Origin: Lactobacillaceae bacterium
GTDB taxonomy: Bacteria > Bacillota > Bacilli > Lactobacillales > Lactobacillaceae
Reading direction: 5' to 3'
NCBI GenBank assembly: GCA_031289015.1
Contig: JAITQG010000024.1
Span: 1 to 39,746, forward strand
DNA: 39,746 nt
Shown here: one piece after another, positions 35,907 through 39,746 of the stretch
How positions within the stretch are numbered: position 1 is the first letter of the stretch
Layout of the letters: each line of letters opens with the position of its first letter
Notes under the pieces: generated by a model
The model's database searches: none
What the model was told of the DNA's origin: nothing
Seen by the model: the letters and a program-made list of their open reading frames with translations, nothing else
Translations under genes and position numbers: made by a program

Positions 35907-37271
35907 TTAACGATCACTCGCCTTTTTCTTCGCCTTACGCTCAGCCCGCAAGTTTTCACGATCCGCCACGCGCTTTTTGAACTTTGCGTCCTTAGCAATC
36001 GCGGCCTTGATCTTACGCTTGTAAGCCGGCTTAACGTTCTTCTTCTTCTTTTTAACCATCCCAATCATGGTTGGATCGAGCTTCACCGTTGACTTCGACC
36101 GTTGTTGACGACGCCGGCGATCAATCCCGTCTTTTAACTCACCATTTGAATAGTTCTTAGGCTCAAACTTAATGCCCAGCTTTTCAACTTCAGCAACATA
36201 TTCTTCTTCATCAGGATTATAAATCGTAATCGCCGTACCTGGATGACCATTCCGGCCAGTCCGACCAACCCGGTGAATGAAGAATTCAAGTTCAGTTGGA
36301 ATCCCGTCATTGATAATCAAATCAATTCCAGGAATATCAATCCCACGGGCGGCCAAATCAGTCGCCACGATGTATTGATAATCCAAATGTTGCACCGCTG
36401 CCATCGTCCGCTTTCGTTCACGCGGTTGAATATCCCCATGAATTTCAGCAACTTTCAGCCCGCGTGAACGCAAATACTTCGCCAAAGCCTTGGCCCGAAT
36501 CTTAGTATTAGCAAACACTAACGCCATGTACGGTGTGCCCATCGTCAACAAATTGTAGACCACTTCGTCTTTAGACTTACCCTTTGTACCCACCAACAAA
36601 TTCGTGATGGTATCAGAAATAATCGTTTCAGACGGAATCTCTTCAACGACAGGATTATCCATATACTTCTTCAAGAATGGTTGGAGCTTTTGGGGAATCG
36701 TGGCTGAAAAGACCATCATTTGCAAATCTTCAGGCAACGCCCCAGCGACAGCATCAACGTCAGGCAAAAAACCGCCATCAAGCGTCATATCGGCTTCATC
36801 GACGACCATTTGCGTGGCCGTATGAATTTCTAAGGCGCCAGATTGCATCAAATCCTTAATTCGCCCAGGTGTCCCAATAACAATTTGGGGTTGGTTGTTG
36901 TCTTTTTGCAATTGGGCAGCTTGGCGTGCTTTGTCAGTCCCACCGACATAGTAACCAATTTTTGGTTGCTTGTCTTCAGGGAAGGCATTTGCAATTTGCT
37001 TAGCCGCAGCATTAATTTGCGCGGCCAATTCACGGGATGGTGTCGTGATAATGGCTTGCACTTTACCAGCATTAACATCCAACTTTTCAAAAATTGGAAT
37101 CAAAAAAGTGTGCGTTTTCCCAGAACCAGTTTGCGACATACCGACAACTGATCGCCCTTGCAAAACAACCGGCATCAAGCGTTCTTGCACCTTAGTCGGT
37201 GTTTCAAAGCGGATTTCTGCCAATGCCTTATAAATCTCAGGTTTTAAATTATAATCTGTAAATTTTGCCAA
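35907..37271 (-). CDS. cshB: DEAD-box RNA helicase, CshB type
   Basis: The 454-residue helicase has the full motif set: Q motif (TPTKVQERLMPVV), I GMSQTGSGKT, Ia TPSRELA, Ib GTPGRI, II VDEADM (DEAD-type with Met variation), III SATIP, IV/V ATDLAARGIDIPG and VI HRVGRTGRNG. The C-terminal ~75 residues are basic and lysine-rich. It best fits CshB (YqfR) of Bacilli, linked to RNA folding in the cold. The start is TTG at 37269-37271, with GAGGAG seven bases ahead; the upstream frame gives no homologous residues. It follows nrnA by 66 bases. Confidence 0.92.
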   Translation of the reverse strand: MAKFTDYNLKPEIYKALAEIRFETPTKVQERLMPVVLQGRSVVGMSQTGSGKTHTFLIPIFEKLDVNAGKVQAIITTPSRELAAQINAAAKQIANAFPEDKQPKIGYYVGGTDKARQAAQLQKDNNQPQIVIGTPGRIKDLMQSGALEIHTATQMVVDEADMTLDGGFLPDVDAVAGALPEDLQMMVFSATIPQKLQPFLKKYMDNPVVEEIPSETIISDTITNLLVGTKGKSKDEVVYNLLTMGTPYMALVFANTKIRAKALAKYLRSRGLKVAEIHGDIQPRERKRTMAAVQHLDYQYIVATDLAARGIDIPGIDLIINDGIPTELEFFIHRVGRTGRNGHPGTAITIYNPDEEEYVAEVEKLGIKFEPKNYSNGELKDGIDRRRRQQRSKSTVKLDPTMIGMVKKKKKNVKPAYKRKIKAAIAKDAKFKKRVADRENLRAERKAKKKASDR

Positions 37272-37337
37272 TATTTTTCTCCTCAGCGTCTTATCTTCAC
37301 GACAATCACGCATATTCAGTGGGGCGCCAAGTTAACC

Positions 37338-38282
37338 TTAAATCGCCCCTGTTAAAGCCTTATTCGTCTCTTCGATAATCGCTTGAATCTCAGCCATATT
37401 TTCAGCCTTGGCCCCAGAAGCAAATGGATGCCCCCCGCCACCATGATTGGCCGCAATTTTATTAATCACCGTACTACGTGAGCGCAACCGCACACGATAA
37501 GTGCCATCATCGTCTTCTTGGAAAACCGCCCAAACTTTGACCGTATTAATCTTGCCCAACAAAGGCACCACAAACGCCGTGCCAAAGTCGCCCAAATCAA
37601 ATTGATCAAGAATTTCTTGGGTCAAAATAATGTAGTTCAAGCCGGCATCCGTGATGGTCATATTGTTGTAAATATACCCAGACATCCGCGCAGCTTCCGG
37701 TGTAATCGTGTCCATGGCTTGATTAATCTTGAACCAATCAAAATCAAATTCCATCAAGCCAGAAACCACGGCCATCGTCTTGGCTTCAGTGGCATACAAA
37801 AAACGCCCAGTATCGCCCACAATGCCGGCGTACAAATAAGAAGCCCCGGCATCTGATAACTTCAATTCGCCTTCAGAACTCTTGTACAAGTCAAAAATCA
37901 AAGCGGAAGTTGAAGACGCCCCTTCAACAACCCAGTTGAAATCGCCATACGGTTCTTCATTGGGATGGTGATCAATTTTGATGATCGTCTTTGCCAAATC
38001 ATAGCGTTGATCATCAATGCGCGGTGAATTCGCCGTGTCAACGACAATCACCAACGCATTTTCATAGAGCTCATCAGGAAGCTCTTCCATCACACCCATC
38101 CATTCGCCACTTGGATATGATTTACCGACCACATGGACCTCTTTGTCAGGGAAGGAAGTTTTAATCAATTCTGCCAAGCCAAATTGTGACCCAAACGCAT
38201 CGGGATCAGGCCGTTGATGCCGATGAATAATGATCGTCTTGGCGGTTTTAATTTGCGCTAAAATTGCTGTCTGCGCTGTCAT
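37338..38282 (-). CDS. nrnA: NrnA-type DHH/DHHA1 oligoribonuclease/pAp phosphatase
   Basis: The 314-residue phosphoesterase has HRHQRPDPDAFGSQ near residue 20, the VVVDTANSPR metal segment, the DHHPN motif near residue 107, and the DHHA1 substrate site GGGGHPFASGA near residue 285. NrnA degrades very short RNAs and pAp, finishing the RNA decay in which RNase J2 and CshB of this window also act. AGAGAG precedes the ATG. An extended -10 (TATACT after TGC, 38316-38321) lies upstream. Probably one transcript with cshB. Confidence 0.92.
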   Translation of the reverse strand: MTAQTAILAQIKTAKTIIIHRHQRPDPDAFGSQFGLAELIKTSFPDKEVHVVGKSYPSGEWMGVMEELPDELYENALVIVVDTANSPRIDDQRYDLAKTIIKIDHHPNEEPYGDFNWVVEGASSTSALIFDLYKSSEGELKLSDAGASYLYAGIVGDTGRFLYATEAKTMAVVSGLMEFDFDWFKINQAMDTITPEAARMSGYIYNNMTITDAGLNYIILTQEILDQFDLGDFGTAFVVPLLGKINTVKVWAVFQEDDDGTYRVRLRSRSTVINKIAANHGGGGHPFASGAKAENMAEIQAIIEETNKALTGAI

Positions 38283-38315
38283 AATTTCTCTCTATTCTTA
38301 AATGTTAGTAAAACA

Positions 38316-38321
38316 AGTATA
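38316..38321 (-). promoter_or_regulatory. -10 of the nrnA-cshB operon
   Basis: TATACT preceded by TGC (extended -10), about 35 bases before the nrnA start. Confidence 0.6.
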
Positions 38322-38367
38322 GCACAAATCGCCCGTCAGCCTTGCTAGCAAAGTGATTTAGTGGCCA

Positions 38368-39483
38368 TCATTGATATAAATTTAATGGCAAGTTTTCAAA
38401 TGTAACCGGTGCCAATCCCGTCATCGTTAAGCCCAATAACCGAATCGGTTGCTCAAAGCCACCAAGTTCTTCAAATAATTCCTGCGCCAAATCATAAAAT
38501 CGCCGCGCATCGTTTTCAATAAAATCCACTTCCGTCCGCCGCCGCGTCTCAGTCACAAAGTCAGCATTGCGCGTTTTAATGACAATTGTTTTGCCGTGCA
38601 TCTGCTTGCGTTTCAAGGAAGCCTCCAACAACTCCGCCAACTTGTACAAATTATCCAAAACCATATCTTCACTAGTCAAAAATGGCCCATAAGTGCGCTC
38701 ATTGCCAATTGATTTACGCTCACGCTGCCCTTCAACTTCCCGATCGTCCACCCCGCGAATCCGGCGATAGAATTCATAGCCCATCTTACCAAAATGCTGC
38801 AACAAAGTACTTTGATCGGCATCATATAAATCTTTGCCAAAATCAATGCCCAGCTCATGCATCCGGGGTTCAGTTTGTTTCCCCACCCCACGAATATCAC
38901 CAATTGGGAGTGGATCCAAGAATTCCCGAATTTCACCTGGTCCGACAAACGTAAAGCCAGCTGGTTTATTGTGTTCAGAGGCCAATTTAGCCAAAAACTT
39001 ATTAAATGAAACTCCAACCGAAGACGTCAAATGCAGTTCATCAAAAATCGTTTGTTGCATATGGTGCGCCAAGGCAACGGCTGAAGTGAAACCGAGTTTA
39101 TTGACGGTGACGTCCAAGAAAGCTTCATCAGAGGCAATCGGTTCGACCATGTCGGTATAGCGGTGAAAGATTTCGTGGACTTGGGCAGATACTTCACCGT
39201 AAACTTTGAAATCAGGTTTGATAAACAAGGCATCGGGGGCTAATTTTAGGGCTTCCATCGCACTCATGGCCGAATGCACGCCCATTTTGCGGGCGGCGTA
39301 ATTGGCGGTGGCGACTACACCACGACCACCATTTTTTCTGGGGTCGCTGGCTAGGATGAGTTGTTTGTCGTGGTATTCGGGGTGATCGCGCATTTCAACT
39401 TGCGCATAAAAAGCGTCCATATCAACGTGAATGACTTGGCGTTGGGTATTCAATTGTAATGAAATTTCCAAAAGATCCGCCAT
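38368..39483 (-). CDS. dinB: DNA polymerase IV (DinB)
   Basis: The 371-residue Y-family polymerase copies damaged DNA. Catalytic acids are in HVDMDAFYAQVE and SDEAFLDV, the helix-hairpin-helix in GDIRGVGKQTEPRMHELG and the little-finger domain follows with ERKSIGNERTYGPF. No terminal beta-clamp peptide is obvious apart from the QPIRLLGLTMTGL segment. The ATG has GGAGCG eight bases ahead. It has 85 bases to nrnA with no clear terminator. Confidence 0.95.
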   Translation of the reverse strand: MADLLEISLQLNTQRQVIHVDMDAFYAQVEMRDHPEYHDKQLILASDPRKNGGRGVVATANYAARKMGVHSAMSAMEALKLAPDALFIKPDFKVYGEVSAQVHEIFHRYTDMVEPIASDEAFLDVTVNKLGFTSAVALAHHMQQTIFDELHLTSSVGVSFNKFLAKLASEHNKPAGFTFVGPGEIREFLDPLPIGDIRGVGKQTEPRMHELGIDFGKDLYDADQSTLLQHFGKMGYEFYRRIRGVDDREVEGQRERKSIGNERTYGPFLTSEDMVLDNLYKLAELLEASLKRKQMHGKTIVIKTRNADFVTETRRRTEVDFIENDARRFYDLAQELFEELGGFEQPIRLLGLTMTGLAPVTFENLPLNLYQ

Positions 39484-39604
39484 TTTGATTTCGCTCCGTT
39501 GGTTTTGTTAGGGTTATCGTTTGTTTGTGGTGTTCTGCCGGTTGCCGACGATGTCGTCAACATTGTTGTAAAATTTGGGCCGGCTGGGGCTCTCCGACAA
39601 AGAT

Positions 39605-39735
39605 AAATTTGTGGGAAACGGGTGGCGCAAATATGGGGAAAGGTCCGCAAGCGGCCCTGCGCCATGCCCGTTGTGGGTCTGAATATCGGGCGCCGGTTCC
39701 CCATATTCGGCCACCCTTGCTTTTCCCACAAATTG
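39605..39735. repeat. Large imperfect GC-rich inverted repeat upstream of dinB
   Basis: AATTTGTGGGAAA (39606-39618) is the exact reverse complement of the right arm at 39722-39734. The arms go on with GGGTGGC and AATATGGGGAA on the left, matched on the right with small gaps, giving arms of about 40 bases. The centre has further short hairpins (CCGC-AA-GCGG at 39645-39654 and GCCCG/CGGGC). No T-run follows on either strand. The element lies in a 263-base stretch without a convincing gene; short frames there are not supported. Confidence 0.7.
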
Positions 39736-39746
39736 ATCGCTCCGAG

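Noticed and set aside
39450-39731. Two short minus-strand frames (93 and 71 residues) upstream of dinB
   Set aside because: They lie on the inverted repeat, lack convincing ribosome sites and have no motif; one overlaps dinB in another frame.

Overview
The window looks like chromosomal core DNA of a low-to-mid GC Gram-positive lactic acid bacterium of the Leuconostoc/Weissella branch of Lactobacillaceae. The grounds are an archaeal-type PEP carboxylase (known from Leuconostoc and Oenococcus), lactobacillus-like EF-Tu and ribosomal proteins, GatCAB, a T-box alaS, RNase J2, a YkoEDC thiamine-precursor transporter, and gene orders typical of Bacilli. Genus-level placement (Weissella favoured) is inference. 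I see no insertion sequence, prophage, CRISPR array, tRNA or rRNA gene. Most genes lie on the minus strand; 24.0-27.8 kb and 29.4-30.4 kb are on the plus strand.

Layout. 0.2-8.2 kb (minus): S9 peptidase, rnjB, a helical-repeat protein, tuf and ppcA, mostly separated by clear terminators. 8.3-20.9 kb (minus, in transcription order): HAD phosphatase, a membrane-anchored unknown, a NOL1/NOP2/Sun rRNA methyltransferase, gatC-gatA-gatB, a family 2 glycosyltransferase, UDP-galactopyranose mutase, comEA-comEC-holA, an unannotated 44-residue ORF, rpsO and rpsT. 20.9-23.9 kb: an aldo/keto reductase and a PRPP synthetase with an altered PRPP loop. 24.0-27.8 kb (plus): class 1A dihydroorotate dehydrogenase, a TPP riboswitch with terminator, then ykoE-ykoD-ykoC. 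27.9-30.4 kb: a small two-helix membrane protein, map, and a divergent branched-chain aminotransferase. 30.5-39.5 kb (minus): dinB, nrnA-cshB, alaS with its T-box, then ireB-ruvX-DUF1292-DUF1292-dagK.

The genes serve translation (EF-Tu, GatCAB, AlaRS, S15, S20, rRNA methylation, Met aminopeptidase), RNA turnover (RNase J2, CshB, NrnA), DNA uptake and repair (ComEA/EC, HolA, RuvX, DinB) and nucleotide or cofactor supply (Prs, PyrD, YkoEDC). The glycosyltransferase-glf pair is a two-gene galactofuranose module placed between gatB and comEA.

Nothing here is an obvious undescribed defence or mobile system. The best leads are: the 44-residue ORF between holA and rpsO; GC-rich, strongly folded inverted repeats at both window edges that no gene explains; a dyad upstream of ppcA; a UUCG hairpin and TTG start on tuf; a candidate S15 autoregulatory leader; tandem DUF1292 paralogues; a possible degenerate LCP-domain protein; and altered key residues in PRPP synthetase, AlaRS and RNase J2.
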